Positions 22,387 through 32,400 of a stretch of DNA of 64,000 bases are shown here, one piece after another. Below the pieces are notes generated by a model. It saw only the letters and a program-made list of their open reading frames with translations. It had not been told where the DNA came from and searched no databases. Source of the stretch: Bacteroidales bacterium (GTDB lineage Bacteria > Bacteroidota > Bacteroidia > Bacteroidales > F082); the NCBI GenBank assembly GCA_017549805.1, contig JAFYNJ010000015.1:18568-82567 (forward strand), written 5' to 3'. The translations under genes were made by a program, and so were the position numbers. Each line of letters begins with the position of its first letter. Within the stretch, counting starts at the first letter, position 1.

Positions 22387-23808
22387 TCAGATGAGGATTT
22401 TCTTTTCGATTTCCGCCAACATCGCCTTGAACTGCTTGTCGGTGTCCAAACGGTCCGATACGGTCTTGCAGGCGTGATGAACGGTGGCATGGTCCTTATT
22501 GCCGCATTGCTGTCCGATGACGGCCAGACTGCAGTTGGAGTATTTCTTGGAGAAATACATGACGATTTGGCGGGCTTGGACCACTTCGTGCTTACGGGTG
22601 TTTTGCGAGAGCGTTTCCATCGGGATGGAGAAGAAATCGCATACCACGTTCATGATGTATTCCACCGAGACCTCTTTCACCGAGTTGCGGATGAAACGCT
22701 CGATGATTTGCTGGGCGAGCTCGATGGTGATGGCTTTCTTGTTCAGTGACGACTGGGCGACCAGGGAGATAAGTACGCCTTCGAGCTCGCGGATGTTGGT
22801 CCGTACGGTTGTGGCGATATAGTCGATGATTTCGTCGGGGAGGACGATGCCGTTGGTGTAAAGCTTGTTCTTCAGGATGGCGTTGCGCGTTGCGGCGTCG
22901 GGCATCTGGAGGTCGGCGGTGAGTCCCCATTTGAAGCGTGACAGCAGGCGAGGCTCCATGTCCTGCAAATCGACGGGCAGCTTGTCGCTGGTCAAAACCA
23001 GCTGCTTGCCGTTTTGATGCAGGTAGTTGAAGATGTGGAAGAAGGTCTCCTGTGTCCTGGTTTTCTTGGCGAGGAACTGGATGTCGTCGATGAGCAGCAC
23101 GTCAATCGCTTGGTAGAAATGGACGAAGTCGTTCAGGTTCTGGTTCTTGGAAGCGTTGACGAACTGGTTGATGAACTGCTCGGTCTGCACATACAGCACG
23201 GTCTTGTCGGGGAACTTGTGCTTGACATGCAATCCAATGGCATGGCACAGGTGGGTCTTGCCCAACCCCGTCTGGCTATAGATCAACAACGGGTTGAAGG
23301 CGGTCTTGCCGGGATTTTCGGCGATGGCCAAACCGGCGGAACGGGCCAGACGGTTGCAGTCCCCCTCAATGAAGTTGTCGAACGAATAGTTCTCGTTAAG
23401 CTGCGAGTCGATCTCCATCTTCTTCAAGCCAGGGAAGATGAACGGGTTGACAGGACTATTGGTAAGGCCTTCTGGAGCCGGTCCACCTAACGTCCGATTC
23501 TTGACATCGTCGCGGCTGGTACCGGGAAGCACGATGCGTCCCTGGGGATCGCTGCTATCCATGATGATGCTGTATTCCAGCTTGCCTTCCGTGCCGAGCA
23601 CCTTCTTGATGGTCTTTTTCAACAGGTCGAGATAATGCTCCTCAAGCCATTCATAGAAGAACTGGCTTGGAACCTGGATGGTGAGCACGCTGTTCGAAAA
23701 AGCGATGGGAATAATAGGCATGAACCACGTAGCATAAACCTGCTCCGAGGTGTTGTCCTTGATAATCTCAAGACACTTCCTCCATATCTCGTTGTGGTTC
23801 TTGACCAT
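22387..23808 (-). CDS. dnaA: chromosomal replication initiator protein DnaA
   Basis: The protein is 473 residues: domain I at 1-~80, a linker, the AAA+ domain with Walker A YSQTGLGKT (177-185) and Walker B VLLIDD (~237-242), and domain IV with the DNA-binding signature KDHATVHHA near residue 445. It opens oriC and loads the helicase. Walker A begins YSQT instead of the more common YGxx, but the GxGKT core is intact. A near-consensus -7 element (GATCTTTG, minus strand) lies in the AT-rich 158 bases upstream. It is followed by the RsmI-like gene 7 bases downstream. Confidence 0.97.
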   Translation of the reverse strand: MVKNHNEIWRKCLEIIKDNTSEQVYATWFMPIIPIAFSNSVLTIQVPSQFFYEWLEEHYLDLLKKTIKKVLGTEGKLEYSIIMDSSDPQGRIVLPGTSRDDVKNRTLGGPAPEGLTNSPVNPFIFPGLKKMEIDSQLNENYSFDNFIEGDCNRLARSAGLAIAENPGKTAFNPLLIYSQTGLGKTHLCHAIGLHVKHKFPDKTVLYVQTEQFINQFVNASKNQNLNDFVHFYQAIDVLLIDDIQFLAKKTRTQETFFHIFNYLHQNGKQLVLTSDKLPVDLQDMEPRLLSRFKWGLTADLQMPDAATRNAILKNKLYTNGIVLPDEIIDYIATTVRTNIRELEGVLISLVAQSSLNKKAITIELAQQIIERFIRNSVKEVSVEYIMNVVCDFFSIPMETLSQNTRKHEVVQARQIVMYFSKKYSNCSLAVIGQQCGNKDHATVHHACKTVSDRLDTDKQFKAMLAEIEKKILI

Positions 23809-23966
23809 GGATAAAATTACTAGTTCTTCACTCGATTTTGAGACTGCAAAGATCGAATGAAAAAAGTTAATAAAAAATTTTTTTTGCTATTGACTTTACA
23901 CTTTTTTATGCGTAAATTACGAGTGCGAAGTGTTGTAAAAAATTATTCAAAATATAAATAATTGAT
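23809..23966. other. AT-rich region upstream of dnaA
   Basis: 158 bases very rich in A and T, with a run TAATAAAAAATTTTTTTT and three TTTACAC/TTTACAAC-like words on one strand or the other. No consensus DnaA box (TTATCCACA) is seen. It contains the dnaA promoter, and an origin role is possible but unsupported. Confidence 0.4.
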
Positions 23967-24581
23967 TTACACCGTTTTAAGAAAAGTAACGGTAAGGCCA
24001 AAAATGTTTTTAAATTTGGCCACAATTCGATCCGCTTCGTTTTTTCTTGTTGAAAACTCTAAGTAACAGTCCATTTCGAAGCGGGAGTTGAGCTGCTCTA
24101 AACCTTCCTCTTTCATCACCCGCATGACATCGTTCATCAAAGGGTAGGGAAATTCAAGACTGTAAACTTCGTTGACGGTTTTTTCGACGATTTGGGCGTT
24201 GTCGAGTGCTTCGCGTGCCGCCGTCTTGTAGGCGTTGATCAAGCCGCTGACGCCAAGTTTGATGCCGCCGAAGTAGCGGACCACGATGACGCAGACGTTG
24301 GTGACATCTTTCGACAGGATTTGATTGAGGATGGGTTTCCCCGCCGTGCCCGATGGCTCGCCGTCGTCAGAAGATCGGAAACAGGTCTTGTCAGGGCCGA
24401 TCATGTAGGCGTAGCAGTGGTGCCGGGCATCGAAGTATTTCTTTTTCACTTCCGCCAAGGCCTTCTTCACATCGTCCTCGCACATCACCGTAAAGGCGGA
24501 CGCGATGAACTTGCTGCCTTTCTCTTTGTAGAGCCCCTCGCCGGGTGCCGCGAGCATCTTATAAGTGTCGTCGAACATCAT
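23967..24581 (-). CDS. IMPACT/YigZ-family protein
   Basis: About 204 residues. The N-terminal UPF0029/IMPACT domain has KGSKFIASAF, RHHCYAYMIG, SDDGEPSGTAGKPIL and VIVVRYFGGIKLGVSGL, all diagnostic. The C-terminal DUF1949 domain has an RNA-binding-like ferredoxin fold. Bacterial YigZ function is not settled; the eukaryotic IMPACT protein regulates translation through GCN2. The start is at ATGATG (24581/24578), overlapping the TGA of the upstream EamA gene, so translation is coupled; a longer frame start at 24692 lies inside that gene and is rejected. Confidence 0.9.
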   Translation of the reverse strand: MMFDDTYKMLAAPGEGLYKEKGSKFIASAFTVMCEDDVKKALAEVKKKYFDARHHCYAYMIGPDKTCFRSSDDGEPSGTAGKPILNQILSKDVTNVCVIVVRYFGGIKLGVSGLINAYKTAAREALDNAQIVEKTVNEVYSLEFPYPLMNDVMRVMKEEGLEQLNSRFEMDCYLEFSTRKNEADRIVAKFKNIFGLTVTFLKTV

Positions 24582-25450
24582 GGCTTCACGGTTATTAATA
24601 CTACTGCGATGATGGCGATGACCAGGCCGAGGTAGTTTATCCAAGTGAGTTTCTCCTTGAACAGGAGCCATCCAGCCAAAGCGGTGAGGCAAACGACGCC
24701 GATATTATAGACGGGAAACAGCACCACGTTGTCGAACACTCGCATGGCTTGATACACCGAGTAGGTGGAAAAGAAATTGACCACGCCAAGGACAACACCC
24801 CCCGAGGCGTTCTTCCACTGCCATTTAGACTTGCCCTTGATGAGATCGTAACCCATGAGCAGGAGGCTGAACACGAACGAAACGCCGTAGATGAAAGCAA
24901 CCATGAAGGTGGGGTCGTTCTCGTGGCCGTTGGCGGTCTCTGTGATCTTCATCAAGACATCGCCGATGCCGGTGCTGAAGAATATCAAGATGGGCAATAA
25001 GACGATGAGGGTCGTTTTTTCGGTCTTGGCTTGGTTCTTATCCTTCCCACCCAATACCAAAAACAAGGCGGTCAGGGCTAAAACGATGCCAGTGGCAGGC
25101 ATCAATCCAAGGGCTTCCTTTAGGAAAATTACACCGAACAAGGTGGGGATGACCACGGAGAGCTTGCTCGACAGCGAAGTGACGGTGACCCCTGAACGCT
25201 GGCTGGAAACGACCATCAATACATAGGTCAGGATGAACCAGAAACCAGTCAGGATGGAGAGCGGGAACCAAGGCTCCGACACGGGAGAAGCGACAGTTCC
25301 GTTGGCAGCGCTCATTGCAAATCCGATTGCCGTGGCTGTGGCATAGTTCCACATCAAGGCCTGATGGTTGTCGAGGTTGAAGCGGCTGAAAAGCCTCATG
25401 GCCACGAAGATGGCGCTCGAAAACAGGATAGCGAGAATCAAGTATATCAT
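24578..25450 (-). CDS. EamA/DMT-superfamily transporter
   Basis: The integral membrane protein of about 290 residues has ten predicted helices in two EamA-like repeats. The first repeat ends PTLFGVIFLKEALG and the second ends LAGWLLFKEKLTWINYLG, the usual family markers. It is probably an exporter or permease of small metabolites; the substrate is unknown. A start at 25459 would fall in the -7 element (25457-25464), so ATG 25450 is chosen. Its stop overlaps the start of the IMPACT gene. Confidence 0.87.
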   Translation of the reverse strand: MIYLILAILFSSAIFVAMRLFSRFNLDNHQALMWNYATATAIGFAMSAANGTVASPVSEPWFPLSILTGFWFILTYVLMVVSSQRSGVTVTSLSSKLSVVIPTLFGVIFLKEALGLMPATGIVLALTALFLVLGGKDKNQAKTEKTTLIVLLPILIFFSTGIGDVLMKITETANGHENDPTFMVAFIYGVSFVFSLLLMGYDLIKGKSKWQWKNASGGVVLGVVNFFSTYSVYQAMRVFDNVVLFPVYNIGVVCLTALAGWLLFKEKLTWINYLGLVIAIIAVVLITVKP

Positions 25451-25456
25451 AATCTG

Positions 25457-25506
25457 CAAAGATAAAAATTTTAGAAGTCAGTAGTCAGAAGAAAGAAGTA
25501 TTTTTG
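25457..25506. promoter_or_regulatory. divergent promoters with a heptad repeat between
   Basis: The minus-strand -7 element TATCTTTG (25457-25464) serves the EamA gene. The plus-strand TATTTTTG (25499-25506) serves prmC, ending only 4 bases before its ATG. Between them, ~25472-25500 is a 7-base-period run AGAAGTC, AGTAGTC, AGAAGAA, AGAAGTA. Confidence 0.6.
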
Positions 25507-25510
25507 CAGG

Positions 25511-26374
25511 ATGATTGGTTTTAATCTGAACAAGGCAAAACGGCATTTTACGGAGGAACTGGGCAGAGGTTTCACACAGCGTGAGGCGGAGCAGTTGATG
25601 CGCATCTTGCTGGAGGACCTCTTTGATATCGACCAAAAGCGTCAGTTGATGGAGCCGAAACTGCGTATCGACGAGCTTCAGTATGCCCAGTTGGAACAAG
25701 CCGTCAAGCAGCTGCTGGAGGGTGTTCCCGTGCAGTATGTCACGGGCAGGGCTTGGTTCGACGGACTGCTTCTCCATGTGGACGAGTCGGTGCTGATCCC
25801 AAGGCCCGAGACGGAGGAGTTGGTGCAAAAGATCTCGGAGGTTTTGCCGAACGATAGACCTATCAGGATATGGGACATCGGCACGGGGTCGGGGTGCATC
25901 GCCGTGGCCTTGGCAAAGCGTTTCCCTTTGGCCGAGGTGAAGGCGTTTGACGTCTCAGCACAGGCCTTGGCTACGGCTTCGCGCAATGCGGAATACAATA
26001 AGGTGCAGGTGGAATTCGTGTGCGACGATGTACTGCATCCCCAATCGGAAAGTTGGCTGCATCCTGTGGATTTGGTGGTGAGCAACCCGCCTTACATTCG
26101 AGAAAGCGAAAAGGCAGCCATGGAACGTAACGTCTTGGAACATGAACCGCATTCGGCGCTTTTTGTTCCCGATGACGACCCGTTGCTGTTTTACCGGCAG
26201 ATACTAAAACTTGCCAAACCCCAACTGCATCCCGATGGGGCGGTTTGGTTCGAAATCAATGAAGCCATGGGAGAGGCGATGCTCCAATTGGCTCGGGAAA
26301 TGGGTTTCGAGGCTGTCCTTCATGAGGACTATTTAGGGAAACCTCGCTTCGCGTCATTTACAAACTTTCTTTGA
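25511..26374 (+). CDS. prmC: peptide chain release factor N5-glutamine methyltransferase PrmC
   Basis: This enzyme methylates the Gln of the GGQ motif in RF1 and RF2. It has an N-terminal helical domain (FTQREAEQLMRILLEDLF), motif I IWDIGTGSGCIAVALAK and the catalytic VSNPPYIRESE. Its 287 residues match the family. The -7 element sits so close to the ATG that the transcript may be leaderless or nearly so. Its 3' end overlaps the convergent subtilase gene by 21 bases. Confidence 0.94.
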   Translation: MIGFNLNKAKRHFTEELGRGFTQREAEQLMRILLEDLFDIDQKRQLMEPKLRIDELQYAQLEQAVKQLLEGVPVQYVTGRAWFDGLLLHVDESVLIPRPETEELVQKISEVLPNDRPIRIWDIGTGSGCIAVALAKRFPLAEVKAFDVSAQALATASRNAEYNKVQVEFVCDDVLHPQSESWLHPVDLVVSNPPYIRESEKAAMERNVLEHEPHSALFVPDDDPLLFYRQILKLAKPQLHPDGAVWFEINEAMGEAMLQLAREMGFEAVLHEDYLGKPRFASFTNFL

Positions 26375-28885
26375 GACCATCCCGTCGTCGGTTAGCAAAT
26401 TGACGACATAGATACCTTTCGGGAGTCGCTCGAGAATCGACAGGGAGTTGTCTGTGTCAGTAAAGCCTTCGTAAACCACCTGTCCAAGGGTGTTGATGAT
26501 GCTGATGCGTTGGATGCCGTCTGGCACCTTGTTTTCGTCAACGGCCATCACGGTCTTGTCGAGGCAGTCCGACCAGGCGATGTTTGCGCCGCCATCGTTG
26601 CTGATGCCGTATTTGTACTGGCCGATGGGAAGCGCATCCCAACCATAGTCCACATAGTGTGCCTCGGCTACCTCGGTGGCAATCAATTCGGGCGCATTGC
26701 CCGTGCAGTTGTCGCGATACACGTTGAAGGGGTTGCCAACGGTAATATCGTCGATATAGAAAGCGTTCTCGTAGTCGCCTTCAGAGAGTTGGTTGATATA
26801 CTTCCATTCAAGTTGATGGTTGCCGGGGCTAAGCGTGAACGAGTATTGCGTCCAGGGTACCTCGTCCTTGATGGTTTCGCCTTGCTGCATATTGTCGATG
26901 AGGAACCCACCGCCATTGAGAGGAAAGCAACTGATGCGAGCTTCATAACTAATGACGCAGGTGACAGGGACATTGACACCCAAGGTCAGGCTGCTGGAGG
27001 AAAACATGCCAGTGTTGGTTGACTTGGCGCAATACATGCCTTCATAAGGATTGTTGGTGGTTGTTATCCAAGGGCTGGAGGCATCATTAAACCACATGTT
27101 CTGATAAAAATCACCCGACTCGAAGCCGTCAACGATGCTGTTGGGCATGTTCCATGAAAGGTTCACCCTCTGGTTGTTGATGACCTCGGCTTCAATCTCG
27201 ATATCCTTCCTGACAAAAACGTAATTGGAAGGCAAGGTGGTGAGTCCGTTATCGAGGACAGCCGTCACATAATAGGTGTAGTTGCCTCCGTAGTTCAGAT
27301 GGTCGGTATGGGTTGTTGTGGTAATGTTGTTGGCGATGCGCAAGCCGTCGCGATACACCTCATAAGAGGTGGCAGTGGCAGGGGCTTCCCAGCTCAAGTC
27401 AACATTTTCTCCATCAAAAGCGGCGGTAAGGTTGGCGGGGCCGTGGTAGAAAAGGGCATTGACGGCGGCCAACGCGTCGATGCGGCCTGATCCGGTGCTA
27501 TTGTTTTTATTGTAGTTGCCGATCTTTGTGGCGGTAAGTTCGATGATGGAATCAATCTCGGCGGGACATAAGTTGGGTTCAGCTTCCAAGAGCAGGGCCA
27601 TCACACCGGCAACGCAGGGTGTTGCCATCGAGGTGCCGTCATGAGTGTCGTAGGCGGTGTTGCCAGGAAAACCAAGTGAGGTGATGTTGGCACCTGGTGC
27701 CGAGATGTCGGGACGGATCAAACCGGGCATGTCGGGGTTGCCGACCTCGTAGGGATAGTCGCTGTATTCGCCGATGTTGGCGCCTTCAGCCCAAGTCACA
27801 GGCCCTACTGACGAGAAACCGCTGTGCTTATCGGTGGCATCGGTGGCACCGACACATACCACGGCGGTGTGACCTCCATGGAGTGTTTGGTCGGGATGGA
27901 ACCAAGGTGGAGGACAGTTGCCGGGTGCTTCGACATTGAAAGGTTTCGGATAGGTGTATTGTTGGTCGCCGACGTTGCCTGCGGCTACCGCAGCCACCAC
28001 TCCGGCATCCAAAACAGTCTCATACAACTGACGATAAAGAGCGTAGCCACCTGTCTCGGGGTCGCCGAAAGAACAACTTAATATGTCGGCGTCATGAGTC
28101 AGAGCAAACTCAATGCCTTCGATAATCTGCGCGTCGCCGCCATAGCCGGTTTCATCCATGATTTTCACCGCCATGATCTTGGCACCTGGCGCGATACCTG
28201 TTTGAGTGCCGGCATTACCTTGTCCAGCCACTATGCCGGCACAATGTGTGCCGTGCATATAGTCATCCATGGGGTCGTTGTCATGGTTGACGACATCATA
28301 GCCGTGGTGAGGAAACTCTGGACCTCCATCCCACATGCTATTTACGATGTCAATGTGATTGTAATTCACGCCAGTGTCGAGGATGGCCACGATGACGCCA
28401 TTGCCAGTGTAGCCAGTTGATCCGTTGTAGTTCCACACAGCAGGCGCATTTACCTTTTCCACATGCCAAGCCATTTCTTTCGATTCGATGGGTTGGGTTT
28501 CGCCAAGCTCGGGAAGCATGCGACGGAGCTCGTCATGGTAAACATAGGCCACATCGCGGCGTGCCTCCAGTTGGTGGATGGCTTCGTCGGTGGCCATGCA
28601 AGCAAAGCCGTTGATAGCCCAGAAAGGATTGACGGCCTGTACCTCATTTGCCATACCGTCCACAAACTGCAGCACTTCTTGCTGCGAAGCTTGGCAGAAA
28701 GCCTTGTGGTCGCCGATCACAAAGTCGCGCCGTTGAGTCTTGTCCATGAATTGGGTCTTGCGGGCCATGCCCACCTCGTCGTATTGCTCGGCCATTACGA
28801 CGATGACATGCCGGAGCTCTTTGTTTTGCCCGAATGTGAAGCTAAAACAGAGAGCGAAATACAGTAAAAGGGTCGTTTTTTTCAT
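26354..28885 (-). CDS. secreted subtilisin-like serine protease (S8) with T9SS sorting domain
   Basis: The signal peptide starts at 28885 (MKKTTLLLYFALCFSFTFGQ); an upstream frame ATG at 28921 precedes the promoter. After a propeptide, the S8 domain shows the triad ILDTGVNYNH (Asp ~170), HGTHCAGIVAG (His ~211) and DGTSMATPCVAGVMALL (Ser ~419). A fibronectin-III-like domain (LSWEAPATATSYEVYRDG) and a MAM/carbohydrate-binding-like region (~residues 610-750) follow. The last ~70 residues end with KGIYVVNLLTDDG and a KVCK tail, typical of type IX secretion. It is expected on the cell surface, degrading proteins and feeding peptide uptake. Length 843 aa. Confidence 0.92.
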   Translation of the reverse strand: MKKTTLLLYFALCFSFTFGQNKELRHVIVVMAEQYDEVGMARKTQFMDKTQRRDFVIGDHKAFCQASQQEVLQFVDGMANEVQAVNPFWAINGFACMATDEAIHQLEARRDVAYVYHDELRRMLPELGETQPIESKEMAWHVEKVNAPAVWNYNGSTGYTGNGVIVAILDTGVNYNHIDIVNSMWDGGPEFPHHGYDVVNHDNDPMDDYMHGTHCAGIVAGQGNAGTQTGIAPGAKIMAVKIMDETGYGGDAQIIEGIEFALTHDADILSCSFGDPETGGYALYRQLYETVLDAGVVAAVAAGNVGDQQYTYPKPFNVEAPGNCPPPWFHPDQTLHGGHTAVVCVGATDATDKHSGFSSVGPVTWAEGANIGEYSDYPYEVGNPDMPGLIRPDISAPGANITSLGFPGNTAYDTHDGTSMATPCVAGVMALLLEAEPNLCPAEIDSIIELTATKIGNYNKNNSTGSGRIDALAAVNALFYHGPANLTAAFDGENVDLSWEAPATATSYEVYRDGLRIANNITTTTHTDHLNYGGNYTYYVTAVLDNGLTTLPSNYVFVRKDIEIEAEVINNQRVNLSWNMPNSIVDGFESGDFYQNMWFNDASSPWITTTNNPYEGMYCAKSTNTGMFSSSSLTLGVNVPVTCVISYEARISCFPLNGGGFLIDNMQQGETIKDEVPWTQYSFTLSPGNHQLEWKYINQLSEGDYENAFYIDDITVGNPFNVYRDNCTGNAPELIATEVAEAHYVDYGWDALPIGQYKYGISNDGGANIAWSDCLDKTVMAVDENKVPDGIQRISIINTLGQVVYEGFTDTDNSLSILERLPKGIYVVNLLTDDGMVSKKVCK

Positions 28886-28905
28886 GATTGCTTTGAAATG
28901 TAGCG

Positions 28906-28913
28906 CAAAAATA
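28906..28913 (-). promoter_or_regulatory. -7 element of the subtilase gene
   Basis: Minus-strand TATTTTTG, 21 bases upstream of the subtilase ATG at 28885. Confidence 0.65.
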
Positions 28914-28918
28914 AGAAA

Positions 28919-28965
28919 CACCTTTCAATTTTCACCTTTCAATTTTCATTTTTTCCCTATTTTTG
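28919..28965 (+). promoter_or_regulatory. heptad repeat and RNase P RNA promoter
   Basis: TTTCAAT, TTTCACC, TTTCAAT and TTTCATT units (7-base period) run directly into TATTTTTG (28958-28965), the -7 element of rnpB, whose RNA begins near 28971. Confidence 0.65.
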
Positions 28966-28970
28966 CCGCG

Positions 28971-29347
28971 GCGATGAGAGGGACTGTCGCGGGTCGGGAA
29001 AGCCGGCGCGAGGAAAGTCGGGACAGCACAGAGCACCATACTTCCTAACGGGAAGGTGCCCGCAAGGGCAACAGCAAGTGCCACAGAAAACTACCGCCTC
29101 ACAAGAGGTAAGGGTGAAAACGTGAGGTAAGAGCTCACGCATCGGATGGCGACATCCCGATGGGGTAAACCTTATGGGCTGCAAGTCCAAGTATAGAGGC
29201 AATGGCCGTTTCGGCGGCCGAACGGGCTGCTCGTCCGTCGTCTCAGGGTAGGGCGCTTGAGCCTGCGGGTGACCGCAGGCCTAGAGAAATGACAGTCGCC
29301 CCGAAAGGGGAACAGAATCCCGCTTACGACTCTCATCGCCTTTTTTC
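28971..29347 (+). ncRNA. rnpB: RNase P RNA, class A, with terminator
   Basis: This is the catalytic RNA that removes tRNA 5' leaders. The universally conserved elements are in order: GAGGAAAGTC (29010-29019, CR-I), an ACAGAAA segment near 29091, AGAGAAATGACAG (from 29283) and ACAGAATCCCGCTTAC (29312-29327). Helix P1 is formed by GCGATGAGAG (28971-28980) and CTCTCATCGC (29330-29339), and P1 followed by a T-run (29341-29346) acts as the terminator. The length of about 370 nt is normal for Bacteroidota. Confidence 0.97.
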
Positions 29348-29400
29348 AATCGTCATAGAATTTTTTGTGGATTCAAGCGTTTTCTTTCAAGAATAATAAG

Positions 29401-29408
29401 TATTTTCG
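29401..29408 (+). promoter_or_regulatory. possible variant -7 element (TATTTTCG)
   Basis: TATTTTCG differs from TAnnTTTG at one base and lies 17 bases before the TPR gene. No perfect element is seen between the rnpB terminator and the gene. Confidence 0.35.
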
Positions 29409-29425
29409 TACCAAATTTTTGTGAA

Positions 29426-32400
29426 ATGAAAATGAGATTTTTACATATTGCCGCAATGCTGTTGCTGTTGTTCTCAACCAACTCATTGCCAGCCCAGAAG
29501 CATATCTCCAACTATGATCCCAATGCCCTTTACGAACAAGGTTTGATTCTTTTCCAGCATGAGGAATATGGCGCTGCCTTGGAGTCGTTTTCAAAGTATT
29601 TGGATGCAGTGGAGGACAAAAAGCTTCAAAAGGCGGTGGACGCCCAGTATTATGTTGCGGTCAGCGCCCTCTATTCCGGACAAAGCGATGCCGAAGCCAA
29701 GATCATGGCTTTCGTGAACGACAATCCGGGCAGCACCTGGGCTCGGCATGCCAACTTCCTCTATGCCAACGTGCTGTTTGGAAGGAAGAAATACCAAGAT
29801 GCCTTGGCACTTTACAATCAGACCTCACCGTCCTCGCTGACCCAGAACGAGGCCCAACAGATGCAGTTCAACATGGGTTATGCCTATTTCCAGCTGAACG
29901 AGTTGGACAAGGCCTTGCCGATTCTTCAGGGTGCCGCCTTGAACGAAGGCAAATACCAGCAAGACGCAAAATACTACTATGCCTATATCCAATATTTGAA
30001 AGGCAACGACTTGGAGGCGCTTCGCTATTTCGAACAGCTTCGCAACCAGCCGGTGTATGCCAAAGTGGTGCCTGCCTACATCATGCAGATCAACTACCGC
30101 CATGGCAACTACCAAGCCGTGTTGGCAGACGGTCCCGATGCGGTGCGCAACGCTGACAAGAGCAGGCAAGGTGAGATGGCCCTGATGGTCGCGGACGCTT
30201 ATTTCCAGCAGAAAGATTACGACAATGCCCTTGTGTATTATACCTACTACACCAAAAGCGGCTCCGTTCGCAACATGCCCCGTGAGGTGTGCTATCAGAT
30301 GGGTGTCTGCAAGATGAAAACCGACAACCTCAAGGGCGCCATCGCTGACCTGCAGAAAGTCGCCAGCGACAAGGACACCTTGGGCCAATATGCCTCCTAT
30401 TACTTGGCTTCGTGCTATGCCGACACCGACCAGCCGAAATTCGCTCGCAACGCCTTTTACACAGCCTATTCGGCTGGATTCGACAAGACGATTAGCGAAG
30501 ATGCGCTTTTCAACTATGCCTATTTGAGCTTGACTCCCGGTGCCGATCCTTTCAACGAAGCCGTTGCCCAGCTGGATGCCTTTGTGGCGGAGCAACCCAA
30601 GTCGAAACGGAAGGCAGAGGCGGAAGAACTTGCCGTGTATCTGCTGCTCAATACGAAAAACAACGACCAAGCTTTGGCTCGCCTGGAGAAGATGCGCAAA
30701 AAGTCACCGGAGTTGAGAGCCGCTTACGACGAGCTCCTGTTCTCAACGGGTGTGGACCATTTCCAAAACCAACGATTCGACAAGGCGCAGTCGTGTTTCT
30801 CCAAGATTCTGAAAGGCAACCAGACGGGTAGGAGAAAGGCCGAAGCTACCTTCTGGCTGGCCGAATCGGCATACGCCGCCCAAGACTATTCCACGGCACA
30901 GCGTTATTTCAAGCAGGTCAAAAACAGCGTTTCCTCGAGCCCCGAGCTGTTGAACATGGCCGATTACGGCTTGGGCTATATCAATTACCAAAAAGCAGAT
31001 TACGACGAAGCAGTGGCGAACTTCAGAAGCTTCGTGCAGCGATGCGACGACCGCCAGTCCGACTTGAAGAGCGATGCCTACATCCGTCTTGGCGACTGCT
31101 TCTTTGTGGACCGCAGCTACGACCAGGCCATCAACTACTATGACCTGGCAACACGCATCAACAAGCGCAATGCCGATTATGCCATCTTCCAGCAGGGATT
31201 GTGCTATGGCGCCAAAGGCAACGCTAACAAGAAGATCGCCATGCTCGACGACATGATGAGGACCTATCCGAGCACCAATTATTACGATAAGGCATTGTTC
31301 GAGATTGGCAACACACATCTGGTCTATGGCGACAAGCGTTCCGCCATCGCGGCGTTCAACCGCTTGATCAAGGAGCGGCCTCGCTCGTCCTACACCCGCC
31401 AGGCCTTGATGAAGGTCGGCATGATCTATTACAACAACAACCAGTACGACCAGGCCTTGACCAACCTCAAGACCTTGGTCCAGGCCTATCCCAACACCGA
31501 CGAGTCGCGCGAGGCCATGTCGATTATCCGTAACATCTACATGGAGCAGAACAACCTGAATGCCTATTTCGGCTATGTGGAGTCGTCAGGCTCGGGTCAG
31601 ATCCAAGTAACCCAGCAGGACTCGCTGGCCTTTGCCAATGCCGAGAACTTCTACCTCGAAGGACGCTATCAGGATGCCGAAAAGGCCTTGAAGTACTACT
31701 TCGACCATTTCCAGCGGGGAGCCTATGCCCTGAAGGCACACTACTATGCTTCGGAATGTGCTGAGAAAGTAGGGACGGAAGAGGAGGTGAAGTCGCACCT
31801 GAACTATATCGTGAGCCAGCCGCTCAACGACTATACCGACAACGCCTTGCTGAAGCTGGCCCGTATCGAATACGACCATTCCAACTATGAAAAGGCAGGA
31901 CAATACTACGGGCGCCTCGCCAGCATCACCGAGGAACCGCTGCGTAAGCTCGAGGCACTTGAAGGCGGCATGAAGAGCAACTTCTTCATGGAGAACTACG
32001 ACAAAGCCATCGAGATGGGAGAGAGCCTGAGCAACTCCAAGGATCTGACCACGGAACAGGTCAACCAGATCAACCATATCGTTGGAAAGTCATATGTCAT
32101 GAAAGGCAACTACGCGACGGCCATGACCTGGCTCGACAAGAGTGTTAGGGCCGATAGGTCGGTGTATGGCGCCGAGAGTGCCTATTACTCGGCCATGGCA
32201 TCGTTCAAGACCAACAACCTCGATGAGGCGGAGACCAAGGTGTTCGACATCTCCGACAAGTTTGCTTCGCACGAATACTGGGTGGCCAAGTCGTTCATCC
32301 TGCTGGCCGACGTCTATGTGGCCAAGGACAATGAATTCCAGGCCAAGGAGACGCTCCGAAGCGTCATCGACAACTGTTCCATCCAAGAGCTGAAAAACGA

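Noticed and set aside
28957-29396. Small open frames across 28957-29396
   Set aside because: They lie within RNase P RNA.
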